The notes under the pieces were generated by a model. It was not told the DNA's origin. It did no database searches and saw only the letters and a list, made by a program, of their open reading frames with translations. Position numbers and translations under genes: made by a program. Below are positions 45,877 to 54,510 of a stretch of DNA of 64,000 nt, piece by piece (the first letter of the stretch is position 1; each line of letters opens with the position of its first letter). The DNA comes from Globisporangium splendens (Eukaryota > Oomycota > Peronosporomycetes > Pythiales > Pythiaceae), in the NCBI GenBank assembly GCA_006386115.1, contig VFIW01000051.1:270271-334270 (forward strand), read 5' to 3'.

Positions 45877-45939
45877 CCCGCGCATCGTTTCTATCTCATT
45901 ACTGTGTATCCAATCGACTTTTACGATGCTAATAGGCAT
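45403..45939 (-). CDS. RNase H-like (RVT_3) fragment, copy 1
   Basis: A 178-residue frame whose main part looks like a retroelement-type RNase H domain: EATNNWCEYSALKDGLAYSA (Glu of the DEDD set), EVFGDNQMIIAPQNG (Asp) and EQNKMADLLANMAMNSK (Asp). The first beta strand with the first catalytic Asp is missing; in its place the frame begins with unrelated sequence (MPISIVKVDW). So it is a 5'-truncated copy placed behind new sequence. It is unlikely to be active, and I treat it as a derelict mobile-element fragment that happens to be open. Confidence 0.55.
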   Translation of the reverse strand: MPISIVKVDWIHSNEIETMRGCAYMGPEATNNWCEYSALKDGLAYSAHYLQHYEVKLEVFGDNQMIIAPQNGFSSIRQTKLQPLAVRVNQVIANFARTSWNRTKREQNKMADLLANMAMNSKNAKILTDESRGNDQVVMSQVAALLDNGVGATPSKLRNTSLSAVFMRLRNSSTECRS

Positions 45940-46227
45940 GACCAGAGAGTTAGGCAAGAGTCTGTTTCCCGGAACAATTATTTAGGGAAGGTAGAATGCA
46001 AATCAAAGAAGCAGGCAAGAGAATATACTCTTTCATACCACTTTTATGCCTTAGCACTGCCGCCAGGTGCATCTCATGGCAGGACGAAGGTGCTAGGGCA
46101 GCTGTCTGACTCGTTTACGTATTTTGTCCTTGACTTGATGTGAAATTACTCTCTGTTCGTCTCTGGGTTTCGGCTGATCCATTTTAAGAAATTGCAAGAG
46201 TGAGACTCCAAGAGATGTGCTCACGTC

Positions 46228-46975
46228 ATGGTCGAAGAGATTTACTTGGTTCCAAGCGACACGAGCTCCGAAGCAGAAGGCGTCGATGTTTTCAGCTCGG
46301 ACGAGCCGAGCACCGAAGCCCATGGGAGCGTTCAAATAGCTTCACCCGATTGTATCAAGCAAACAACTGCTATTCTGGTGACGCATTTGCAATGTCTAAT
46401 GCAAATTGCTCATGCAATTCTCTCGTTCGCAGGCACGACCATTTCGTTTCGATACGAAACCTGCCAGCGCGTTTACGGCTACGACAACATGAACGAAGAG
46501 TATTTGCGTTTGGATATCCCATCACAGAAGCAAATGACGCTCCCAACGGGGCTTTCCGTGACCAATTGCGTGCGGTTTGTTGTTGACTGTACTTCCAAAG
46601 ATCAAGGGTGGGGGAGCGAAGACCGAGACATGAATGAAACGTATCACGGGTCGTGGACATGGTCGGAAGTCACGGTCGAGAAGACACGCCTCGATTGCCG
46701 GCTACGACCACACTGACCAACTTGCAATTGGTGTTCACAGCAAAAGCAACAGCGAAGAGAACCAGCTCAAACGCGATGCCGACGAATTTGCGAGACTGAA
46801 AGTTCGGCCAAACTTGCGAGCAGCCGGTGTATTTCGTCACCACCGAAAGATTGTCCAAGATCCCACTGGTCTCGTTAAGCACATTCAAGTCAGTCATTCT
46901 GTAGTACTCGTGCTACGGTCAATGTTTTCAGGGTGGCAAGATTCTGCAAAGTATGGACTCCTCGAAGAAATGTAA
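46228..46975 (+). pseudogene. Frameshifted gene for a DQGW/SWTWxE-motif domain protein
   Basis: Two overlapping frames carry consecutive parts of one domain. Frame 1 (46228-46716) has FVVDCTSKDQGWGSEDRD and YHGSWTWSEVTVEK. Frame 2 (up to 46975) has the continuation: NLRAAGVFRHHRKIVQDP, then VVLVLRSMFSGWQDSAKYGL. Proteins with a 'DQGW...SWTW-E' string followed by a 'V..R..YPGW' string occur in fungi and other eukaryotes without an assigned function (from memory). A +1 shift near 46690-46700 is needed to join them, and no intron fits in the overlap. The N-terminal 40 residues are acidic and serine-rich. Confidence 0.5.
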
Positions 46976-47660
46976 ACCTCAGAAGGCTGACAGAGCACTT
47001 TTCGATGATCACCTGCTTTTGCAGGACCCGCGAACTCGCTCGCCAATATCAAAGGCAGCATTTATCGAATTAGAACACCCTAATAATTCGAACCAGGCGC
47101 AACCGACTTGATTTTGCTTGTGGGGGCAGGACCAGCGACACAATGACTCGACTAATCTGGTGCGCATGATGGCTTCCTTCTTTGCGCGGATGATAGTTAC
47201 GACGTCGACTGCTTTTGGATTTGTCGAGTGTAGTAGAGTGTGCGAGCACGGAGTGAATTAAAACACTCACAACAGTTAGACGGACGGGCAGCGAATGCGG
47301 TATCACTGAATCTTTGGGAACGCTTCTTTTTTCTGGTTCGTGAATGCGTACGCATTGAAAAGCTTTGACAAAATGGTGGTATTATCAAAGCATAGCGTTT
47401 TTCAAGTAGCATTTGAGCAGTTCAATGAAGTAAATAAAGCAGAGAGGAACCAGTCGTAGCAATCTGTCGTGGCTCTCTTGTCTTCTCACCTGCATTCCAG
47501 AGTATGCAGTGACAAATAGGACGCACAACTTCAGCCAAGTCAGTCGACAATACAAATACCGACAAACTATGCGTCGTGTACAATACCAGACACTTTGCTT
47601 TCGCCACCACGCCCTGGTCTGGTGTATCCTGCGGCGCTGTGTTGACGACGAGACAAAGCG
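46976..47660. other. Intergenic region, no gene seen
   Basis: 685 bp of AT-rich sequence between the DQGW remnant and the HEPN-like gene; short random frames only. Confidence 0.5.
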
Positions 47661-48044
47661 TTACATGAGGAAACACGCATCCGTCGGTCGCACAGGGTCT
47701 CGAGCCGCTGCTTCCGCGTCCATTCGTCTCTTGTCAATGATGATCTGGATCTCCTCCATCGCGGACTTGGATCTCCTAATGAACGCCGCGCGATCTGGGA
47801 GCGCCTTCACGCTGCGGTCGTGCACGAGTGCATTGCGCACGCTTGCGATGTACCGCAGCGACTTGACAGTCGGCGGCGGGAGAGGCGGCGAGGCGCTCGA
47901 GATCTTCTCGTGGAGGCCCTTGCCCTCGGCCTGGAACTCTGTCTCCAGCAGGAACTCGAACTCCTTGGACGTCTCGATCACGAGCTGGAAGTCGTTGGCC
48001 GCGTACACGAACGCAGGCGGCGCCGACGACGCGACGTTGCCCAT
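47661..48044 (-). CDS. Small HEPN-like protein with N-myristoyl and CaaX signals
   Basis: A 127-residue, single-exon protein. It starts MGNVASSAP: Gly at position 2 and Ser at position 6 fit N-myristoylation. The middle is helical (AANDFQLVIETSKEFEFLLE) and then has KSLRYIASVRNALVHDRSV, whose RNALVH is the R-N-x3-H motif typical of HEPN/DUF4145-type helical domains; many HEPN proteins are ribonucleases or nucleic-acid-binding adaptors. The protein ends TDACFLM, a CaaX box with Met, which suits farnesylation. Starting at 48044 puts Gly exactly at position 2; the longer frame from 48074 would hide it. The gene is intact within a region of pseudogenes and duplicated fragments. Activity and membrane attachment are inferred only from motifs. 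Confidence 0.55.
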   Translation of the reverse strand: MGNVASSAPPAFVYAANDFQLVIETSKEFEFLLETEFQAEGKGLHEKISSASPPLPPPTVKSLRYIASVRNALVHDRSVKALPDRAAFIRRSKSAMEEIQIIIDKRRMDAEAAARDPVRPTDACFLM

Positions 48045-48335
48045 TGTGCGTCTGGAGGAATAATGACAGAGCAATGCAGGAAGAGCGCCAAGTTGCTCGA
48101 ATCAGATCGGAGAACACCCATTATGGAGGCCGTATTCTATTTATAGAGGTTTGCGAGGTTATTGAAGGCAAATATGATTATAGAGAGGGTTGGCATCCAA
48201 CTGTTTTGGAGTTTGAGCCAATCATATCACGTACTCCTGCAATGAGCTGTTTTGATTGACTAAAAGAGATTTCAGGATTGCGATGCAAAAATCAACATCT
48301 GAAGGACTGAGATGCGTCTGTGAGGGTGTTTGTTT

Positions 48336-48838
48336 GGACTGAGAGAGAAGGTAATTCTATCTATCTTACGATCTACATTCAGTTGAAGAATTCCTGAGTC
48401 TCACGAACACTGCTGACAGTGAGGTGTTTCTTAGTTTTGACGGCGTGGCACCGATATCGTTGTCGAGTAGAGCTGCGACTTGGGACATAACAACTTGATC
48501 ATTTCCACGCGATTCGTCGGTGAGTATCTTCGCACTCTTGGAGTTCATTGCCATGTTGGCGAGAAGATCGGCCATCTTGTTTTGTTCTCGTTTTGTGCGA
48601 TTCCATGAGGTCCGCGCAAAGTTGGCGATGACTTGATTTACCCGAACTGCTAGTGGCTGCAACTTGGTCTGTCGTATTGAGGAGAACCCGTTCTGGGGTG
48701 CGATAATCATTTGGTTGTCTCCGAAGACTTCCAACTTGACTTCATAGCGCTGTAGGTAGTGAGCACTGTATGCCAGACCATCTTTCAGCGCGCTGTATTC
48801 GCACCAATTGTTCGTGGCTTCCGGTCCCATGTACGCAT
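48336..48838. repeat. Dispersed ~0.5-kb repeat, copy 2
   Basis: Near-identical to 45374-45876, same orientation, 3 kb apart. Scattered substitutions (for example TATTTTACG against TATCTTACG near the left edge) show it is not an assembly duplicate. Confidence 0.85.
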
Positions 48839-48941
48839 AGCCGCATGCTTTGAGTTCCCGTTGATTGCTGCGTTCATTGAGGAAGATGAGTGCCCATCGA
48901 CTGTCTCCTGGACCTGGGTTGCCGCGAGCACCTCCATTGAA
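48366..48941 (-). pseudogene. RNase H-like (RVT_3) fragment, copy 2
   Basis: This copy keeps the first strand that copy 1 lacks: after an in-frame TAA at 48942-48944 it reads FNGGARGNPGPGDSRWALIF, which matches the RNase H start F-D-G-G-x-R-G-N-P-G with the catalytic Asp changed to Asn. The Glu (NNWCEY), Asp (FGDNQM) and Asp (NKMADLL) residues follow as in copy 1. There is no start codon before the first strand. Loss of the first Asp and of the start make it a likely inactive remnant of a retroelement polyprotein. Confidence 0.65.
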
Positions 48942-49203
48942 TTACAAACGCGCCGTCACCCATGCTTCCAGTTGGAGCGAGAAGTGAGGTAGCCAATTGA
49001 TAGAAACAAAGACATACAGTAAACAGTATCCGTGCCCATCCAAAGAAGAGAAGAGTGCTCAAAAATAGAAAACGAGGCATAGAGAAGAGAGAGGCACAGC
49101 GCTCCTGCTCGCAGTTCCTGTTCTTCCACACCGCTCACTATCAGATTCCACGTCGAAGACCCTGACCAAGTCGAGCCACACCACAACTACTACAGTCACG
49201 AGC
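48839..49203. other. Sequence upstream of helical-domain copy A
   Basis: The left 100 bp belong to the RNase H remnant. The rest has no coding character and would hold the promoter of the ORF that starts at 49204. Confidence 0.45.
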
Positions 49204-49845
49204 ATGACGCCTCAATCCACCGTCATGGGCAACCACTTTCAGGTCCTTTTGCACGAGACAGCGTCCTTCTATGAAGACATGGTGGAAGCCCAGCCAATGT
49301 GCGAACAAGTTCGAAGGCGCGTCAGCGCGATTACAGCGATCGTAGATCTGCAAAGTTCGACTGCACCGCTGAGCAATGAGGCAGTTGCTACACTCTCCGA
49401 TATCCTCACGCAGTTTCACGCGTTTCTGGGCCGAACCACTCGCAGACATACCGCATTCCGAATCGCGAGCAGCCGCACAGTCGAAGAAAAGTGTTTGCAG
49501 TTCCATCTCGACCTCGATGCGCTCCTTGAGACGATCGAGGTGCCCGAAGAGTATGCCAAAACGGTAGCTTCGTGGCGAAATCAGTACGAAGATGCACTGC
49601 AGACGCAGCGAGCCGCGTTCGCCGTGCTGAGCCAGGATCGGATAGCGATGATGTGAGAGTTGCGGGACGAACGCGACCAAGCCGAAGCGCTCACTTTGAT
49701 CATGTACGAGCACAAGCGGTCCGATGGTGGGTACACGGAAGCGGGGTTGAAGACGCTGAGCAATGCGTTCAGTACGATTGCGAGGTTCTCGCGCGCTCAG
49801 GTTCCAGCGGTTCCAAAGTTGTTTATCCCATTCTACGAGGTGTAG
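49204..49845 (+). pseudogene. Helical-domain (kinase N-terminal type) ORF, copy A, with a premature stop
   Basis: The frame codes a helix-rich domain like those in the kinase at 35-38 kb and in formin 2: MVEAQPMCEQVRRRV, ILTQFHAFLGRTTRRH, EKCLQFHLDLDALLETIEVP and VASWRNQYEDAL, followed by a coiled coil. At 49654-49656 the CGA present in copies B and C is TGA, which cuts the protein at 150 residues; downstream the frame is open to 49845, ending VPKLFIPFYEV then stop. That ending equals the motif found just before the pseudokinase domain at 36.2 kb (VPEWFIPEQDI). The first 67 codons differ strongly from copies B and C, while the rest is nearly identical. Confidence 0.75.
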
Positions 49846-50650
49846 TACGACATACATGTATTTAACTTTAACACGCAAAAACAATGTTCCTCCACCCATT
49901 TGCGTTGTCCAAATATCCCTCTCGAGCACAACCTGGCCGCACCACTTTGATCATACGGACGACACTTGCGGCGTCTGGACTTCGACGTACTTCGGGGAGG
50001 CATTACCGAACTTTTGCTTGCCACCGTCCTTGACGAAGAGCGACTCGATGTCTTCGAGAAGCAGCACCTTCGTCTCGGGACACAACAAGTACGCAAACAC
50101 CCCCGAGATGACGCACGTGCCGCAGAACAAGAAGAAGACGCCATTGATGTTGAGCGACGGGAAGAGCTTGACGACCCACGCCATGCACGTGCCCGTGACC
50201 CAGTTGGACATGATCGACAGCGACACGGACATGGCGCACACGTTCACGAGGAGCGCGCACGTTCATGGGGAAGATCTCGGCCGGGTAGATCCAGCACACG
50301 GGACCCCACGAGATGGCAAAGTTGGAGATGAAGAGCGCCGTGTCTACGATGATGATGTACTCGGCGGTCTTGGAGCGACCCGAATCGTCTGTGTTGCCGT
50401 CGCAACCTGCCGTGAACGTGATACCCGAGAGCACACGACCTAGCACCATGCCGACGGCACCGACGAGCAGCAGCTGTCGACGACCAAACGTGTCCACCCT
50501 GCGCATCGCGGGGATCGTGCTCACAAAGTCAACGATCGAGAAAATGAGCACCGACATGACGCCGTCGCCGACAACATCCTTGGAGATGAGTCCGTCGTAC
50601 GAGAGCATCGGGTTGATGTCTATGGCTAGCTGCAACACCTGAAGCGCCAT
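49405..50650. repeat. Left arm of a 1,246-bp inverted repeat
   Basis: Reverse complement of 52119-53364. Both arms are exactly 1,246 bp by the matched edges (CTCACGCAGTTTCACGCG at the outer edge, the ATG of the MALQVLQ segment at the inner edge), so no net indels. It contains the 3' part of helical copy A and the last 233 codons of a sugar transporter, convergent. The spacer is 50651-52118. Confidence 0.85.
49951..50650 (-). pseudogene. Sugar transporter (MFS) fragment, copy 1
   Basis: The C-terminal half of a sugar porter, matching copy 2 from MALQVLQLAIDINPM to the end. A frameshift in the segment NVRAP/SVNVCAMSVSLS is identical to that in copy 2. The N-terminal six helices are absent; sequence upstream of 50650 is unrelated. 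The end has LCPETKVLLLEDIESLF, a form of the PETKG motif. Not functional as it stands. Confidence 0.85.
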
Positions 50651-51205
50651 TGTCGAGAAGCAGAAAATTGAACTGATGCGCAGATTTTCTTCACACAAAA
50701 ATAGATGCTGTCAAGAGTGCTCACTTATCCGGAATGCACGCTTTTTGTGAACTGATGTTGAAGTTGTGAAAATGATGTAAAGCTGGTATGTAAAATTGCC
50801 ACCCCTATGGATTCGGTATTGCCCACAGTGTCTTGTGCCATAACCTGCTCTCGACTGTCGCGTGAACCAACAGATAGTTTTAATGGTCGTGATAAAACTA
50901 AATCGACCGCCAACAAGCGAGGCGCAAGTTACAGTAGGTCTTGTCTTCGTGGATTGCCCAAAACGCTGGATCTTGTTCTTCAGTAATCGTCAATCTCCAA
51001 GTGCTTCACCAGATGTCAAATCACCTGCTATGTTTTATCGCCTCTCCCCAACGTTTTGTTCTAGAGATAGCTCGCAAGTTTATCGCATTGCAAATTATAC
51101 CCTCGTCACAGATGGATCAATATTTTACTGGGAGAGACGGTCAAACAGTTCTCAGCCGCTTCATTATCCAATCTTCTCGTCGCTGAGCTAGACCAGAGTC
51201 GCCGA
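50651..51205. other. Spacer sequence of the inverted repeat, upstream of transporter copy 2
   Basis: About 550 bp with no gene seen. It may contain the old promoter of transporter copy 2. Confidence 0.45.
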
Positions 51206-52818
51206 ATGTCTCCCGTGGAAGCATCTCAGCGAGTTCACAAGGTGGCAGGAGGAGTCGCACTCAACGTTCGCGACCGCCATGCAGCCGACAACGTCCCGAC
51301 TGAAGGAACACACATGTACGCGATCATCGTGTGCATCTTCGCATCCCTCGGTGGCTCCTTCTTCGGCTACGATCAAGGCGTGACTGGCGGCGTGCTGGTT
51401 ATGGACTCGCACCTAAGGGATTTTTGCGTGGGCTGGCACGGTCAAACCTACGAAGAGTGCATCGCCAAGTCGACCGCGCTGCCGGACCGCTGGATCGATT
51501 TCACGCTCTGGTACAACATGACCTACAACATCGGTTGCATCGTTGGCTCGTTGCTCGGAGGCTGAATTGCCAACAAGTTTGGTTGCCGCGTGGCTATTTT
51601 CAACGCTGGGCTTTTGTCCTGCATTGATACGTCGTGGGTGTGCTTTTGTCCCAACCAAGCGCACACGTCGCACTGGATTGCGCGCGTGATCCAGGGCACA
51701 GGCGTCGGCAACTCGTCGTTCTTGCTGCCGATCGTCGGAGCGGAGATGGCACCCAAAGAGCTGCGTGGGCTCCTCTCGGGGGCTCGTGCAGATGGCCATC
51801 GTCACGCGTCTGCTGCTCGCCAACACTGTGAACTTGGTCGTGGAAGACCATGTCCGAGGTTGCCGTATCACGATCGGATTGGCCATCACGGCGACGATCA
51901 TCGTCATGCTCGAAGTCTTCTTCGAGCCGGAGAGTCCTCGCTGGACGTACCAGCACAAGGACAAGGACGCCGCCGAAGCCGTGCTCAACAAGCTGCGTCA
52001 GACCGAGAACGTCGGCCGACAGCTGACTGCGATCGGTGACCAGATCGCAGAAGAAGGCGAGACTGTTGGATGGACTGAGTTGCTGCAGCCGTCGATCTCG
52101 AAGCGTGTGCTCATCGCGATGGCACTTCAGGTGTTGCAGCTAGCCATAGACATCAACCCGATGTTCTCGTACGACGGACTCATCTCCAAGGATGTTGTCG
52201 GCGACGGCGTCATGTCGGTGCTCATTCTCTCGATCGTTGACTTTGTGAGCACGATCCCCGCGATGCGCAGGGTGGACACGTTTGGTCGTCGACAGCTGCT
52301 GCTCGTCGGTGCCGTCGGCATGGTGCTAGGTCGTGTGCTCTCGGGTATCACGTTCACGGCAGGTTGCGACGGCAACACAGACGATTCGGGTCGCTCCAAG
52401 ACCGCCGAGTACATCATCATCGTAGACACGGCGCTCTTCATCTCCAACTTTGCCATCTCGTGGGGTCCCGTGTGCTGGATCTACCCGGCCGAGATCTTCC
52501 CCATGAACGTGCGCGCTCCTCGTGAACGTGTGCGCCATGTCCGTGTCGCTGTCGATCATGTCCAACTGGGTCACGGGCACGTGCATGGCGTGGGTCGTCA
52601 AGCTCTTCCCGTCGCTCAACATCAATGGCGTCTTCTTCTTGTTCTGCGGCACGTGCGTCATCTCGGGGGTGTTTGCGTACTTGTTGTGTCCCGAGACGAA
52701 GGTGCTGCTTCTCGAAGACATCGAGTCGCTCTTCGTCAAGGACGGTGGCAAGCAAAAGTTCGGTAATGCCTCCCCGAAGTACGTCGAAGTCCAGACGCCG
52801 CAAGTGTCGTCCGTGTGA
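51206..52818 (+). pseudogene. Sugar transporter (MFS sugar porter), copy 2, full length but broken
   Basis: Twelve-helix sugar porter of the plasma-membrane SP family: GGSFFGYDQGVTGGVL in helix 1, a central FFEPESPRW motif, FGRRQLLLVGAVG, WIYPAEIFPM, and a final CPETKVLLLEDIESLF. Three lesions are visible: TGG to TGA after IVGSLLGG (about 51563-51565), a frameshift near 51775-51780 (the frame moves from KELRGLLSG to LVQMAIVTRLLL), and a second frameshift near 52517 (MNVRAP to SLVNVCAMSVS) that is shared with copy 1. The shared lesion predates the duplication; the first two lie outside the duplicated arm. Intact relatives take up hexoses by proton symport. Confidence 0.85.
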
Positions 52819-53364
52819 TCAAAGTGGTGCGGTCAGGTTGTGCTCGAGAGGGATATTTGGACAACGCAAATGGGTGGAGGAACATTGTTTTTGCGTGTTA
52901 AAGTTAAATACATGTATGTCGTACTACGCCTCGTAGAATGGGATAAACAACTTTGGAACCGCTGGAACCTGAGCGCGCGAGAACCTCGCAATCGTACTGA
53001 ACGCATTGCTCAGCGTCTTCAACCCAGATTCCGTGTACCCACCATCGGACCGCTTGTGCTCGTACATGATCAAAGTGAGCGCTTCGGCTTGGTCGCGTTC
53101 GTCCCGCAACTCTCGCATCATCGCTATCCGATCCTGGCTCAGCACGGCGAACGCGGCTCGCTGCGTCTGCAGTGCATCTTCGTACTGATTTCGCCACGAA
53201 GCTACCGTTTTGGCATACTCTTCGGGCACCTCGATCGTCTCAAGGAGCGCATCGAGGTCGAGATGGAACTGCAAACACTTTTCTTCGACTGTGCGGCTGC
53301 TCGCGATTCGGAATGCGGTATGTCTGCGAGTGGTTCGGCCCAGAAACGCGTGAAACTGCGTGAG
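52119..53364. repeat. Right arm of the 1,246-bp inverted repeat
   Basis: Reverse complement of 49405-50650. It holds the 3' half of transporter copy 2 and the 3' part of helical copy B, in mirror order. Part of it (52931-53496) is also repeated directly at 56296-56861. Confidence 0.85.
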
Positions 53365-53547
53365 AATGTTGTGAAGTGTTGCCTTGACCTCATGGACTAC
53401 AGCAGTAGCTTGCAGTGATTTCTCTACGATATCCGCGATGGCGCCGATGCGCTGTCGAACTTGCTCGCACATTGGCTGGGCTTCCACCATGTCTTCACAG
53501 AAGGACGCAGTCTCGCGTACAAGCTGCTCAAGGGATTTGGTCGCCAT
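52924..53547 (-). CDS. Helical-domain (kinase N-terminal type) protein, copy B
   Basis: Intact 207-residue frame. The helical domain occupies residues about 5-130 (MVEAQPMCEQVRQRI, ILTQFHAFLGRTTRRH, EKCLQFHLDLDALLETIEVP, VASWRNQYEDAL), a charged coiled coil follows (RELRDERDQAEALTLIMYEH), and the end is VPKLFIPFYEA-stop. In oomycete TKL-type proteins this domain stands before a kinase, and the VPxxFIPxxE motif is the junction, so copy B looks like a kinase truncated exactly there. The domain pattern is reminiscent of the four-helix bundle of MLKL-type N-termini; this is a resemblance by eye. It could be a functional domain-only protein or a decaying fragment. It is convergent with transporter copy 2. 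Confidence 0.6.
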   Translation of the reverse strand: MATKSLEQLVRETASFCEDMVEAQPMCEQVRQRIGAIADIVEKSLQATAVVHEVKATLHNILTQFHAFLGRTTRRHTAFRIASSRTVEEKCLQFHLDLDALLETIEVPEEYAKTVASWRNQYEDALQTQRAAFAVLSQDRIAMMRELRDERDQAEALTLIMYEHKRSDGGYTESGLKTLSNAFSTIARFSRAQVPAVPKLFIPFYEA

Positions 53548-54195
53548 CAGGAATACAGCTGTAAGTTACGCGTGTAAACTCGCGTCGACTTGCGCCTTAG
53601 GCGTCGTAATTGGTGATGCTGGTGCGCTTTGATGAGCTGTTTGGTATGATGTGGTTGAACAAAAAGTCCATACAGATCGGCTGAAATGAGTTACTTGAAG
53701 TACAGTCAGCAATGTCATGAATTCCAGATTGGAAGAGGGTGCAGAGCAGTACTGGAATGACTTCAGGCTGGCAAGTGGGTTCATATGTGTTGGCTATCCG
53801 GGAAGGTACATTCCTGTCCAGTGATGTCAAGCGTGTGCCAAGTTCTTCTTCGTAACTTCTGAAACTAAAACACCGACCCGAGTGTATGTGTGCGGTGCAG
53901 GAGGAATCCTACTGAGAAAGAGTTGACAAAAGTCAGGCCGCGCTTGAATGCTTGCGTGTGAATAAATGAATGAAACCGAAGCCCAACCATTGCCAGTTTG
54001 TTTGGCTACTTCAATTCAAGTGAAGAGACAGAAGATGATTCTATCGAACTTATGGCCTGCATGCAACCCAAATCTTACTAAGACCGACGAGAGTGAAGAT
54101 TGTCGAATTTTGAGGGTATGACCCCAGGTCATTGTCGAGCAGAGCCGCGACTTGATCCATAAAAGCTAGTTCATTTCCCTCGCTTCCCCGGTTAA
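53548..54195. other. Region without a supported gene
   Basis: About 650 bp. Frames near 53570-53830 have no resemblance to known proteins. Confidence 0.45.
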
Positions 54196-54510
54196 GGTTC
54201 GTGCGTTTTGCGAGTCCATGCCATTTTGGCTAAAGGATCTGTCATTGTGTTGGATTCTCGTTATGGGTGGTTCCAGGTGGTCCTTGTGAAGTTGGTCACA
54301 AGCTGCTGGACTCTCTCGGCGATTGGCTTCAACTTGTGTTGACGAGTGGTTGCAAAACCATTCTGAGCTGTAATAACCATTTGGTTGTCTCCGGAAACTT
54401 CCAACTTGACTTCACAGTGCTGTAGTCGGTGCGCACTGAAGGTGAGTCCATCCTTGAGTGCGTTGTATTCGCACCAGTTGCTAGTTACTTCTGATCCTAT
54501 GTAGGAGTTC
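54196..54510 (-). pseudogene. RNase H-like (RVT_3) fragment, copy 3, decayed
   Basis: A diverged third copy of the RNase H remnant: it reads GSEVTSNWCEYNALKDGLTF, EVSGDNQMVITAQNGF and, after WNHP, an in-frame TAA, then a poorly kept DPLAKMA section and another stop. Similarity to copies 1 and 2 is clear at the Glu and second Asp sites. It is older than the other two, as judged by the number of changes. Confidence 0.7.

Noticed and set aside
50003..50698. Second, overlapping frame in transporter copy 1
   Set aside because: It is the transporter frame before the shared frameshift, continued in the wrong phase; not a separate gene.
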